A DNA stretch of 5,573 bases from Candidatus Brocadiaceae bacterium (GTDB lineage Bacteria; Planctomycetota; Brocadiia; SM23-32), in the NCBI GenBank assembly GCA_003551785.1, contig PUNP01000673.1:1-5573 (forward strand), read 5' to 3'. The number at the start of each line of letters is the position of its first letter. The stretch's first letter is position 1. The translations under genes and the position numbers were made by a program. Below, piece by piece: positions 5,552-5,573 of the stretch. The notes beneath the pieces were generated by a model. It searched no databases, was not told the DNA's origin, and worked only from the letters and a program-made list of their open reading frames with translations.

Positions 5552-5573
5552 AACACCAGAAACGAATTGGCCC

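Larger units (their letters stand above)
5256..5573. other. Gene-free palindrome-rich intergenic region
   Basis: 318 bases without a credible gene, to the right edge. Besides the hairpin pair and the three REP-like palindromes, it holds an AT-rich spacer (5341-5391) that could carry the promoter of the tadE-like operon. I found no well-spaced -35/-10 pair there. Frames crossing this region on both strands are translations of the palindromes and are not called. Confidence 0.75.

Overview
This window looks like chromosomal DNA from a Gram-negative environmental bacterium. Five of the proteins are exported, membrane-anchored or pilus-related. The locus is a Tad/Flp (type IVc) pilus gene cluster with an FHA-CpaF fusion ATPase, an arrangement familiar from deeper-branching Gram-negative phyla such as Planctomycetota, Desulfobacterota and their relatives. 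No marker in 5.6 kb fixes the phylum, so I leave it open.

Layout, left to right. (1) 1-1279, minus strand: N-terminal 426 residues of an FHA-domain CpaF/TadA secretion ATPase that runs off the left edge. (2) 1280-1463: a compact divergent promoter region with interleaved -35/-10 boxes. (3) 1464-2671, plus strand: a two-gene unit, cutA (CutA1 family) followed 26 bp later by an exported HEXXH metalloprotease of the peptidase-MA type. (4) 2672-2909: a convergent intergenic region made of a degenerate repeat with 9-bp inverted ends and near-identical 19-bp direct repeats. (5) 5255-2910, minus strand: a three-gene operon in transcription order tadE-like pseudopilin, a membrane-anchored protein of unknown function, and cpaB. 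The gaps are 19 and 11 bp. (6) 5256-5573: a 318-base gene-free stretch dense in palindromes. It holds a 13-bp hairpin whose loop can pair with downstream sequence, and three copies of a 21-bp palindrome family, one of them inverted.

How the genes fit together. CpaF would power pilus assembly from the cytoplasm, and its FHA domain implies control by a phosphothreonine partner. CpaB is the periplasmic SAF-domain partner of the Tad secretin. The TadE-like protein carries a prepilin-peptidase-type leader and would join the assembly as a minor pseudopilin. The unknown 154-residue protein is sandwiched between the last two and probably serves the same envelope machine. The cutA-protease pair sits between cpaB and cpaF on the opposite strand, so the Tad genes are split into two transcription units. 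The secretin gene cpaC, which usually follows cpaB, is not in the window.

Most worth following up: the covarying palindrome family and the pseudoknot-capable hairpin upstream of the tadE-like operon, the unrecognised Tad-locus protein, the long ectodomain of the TadE-like protein, and the metalloprotease embedded in the pilus locus.
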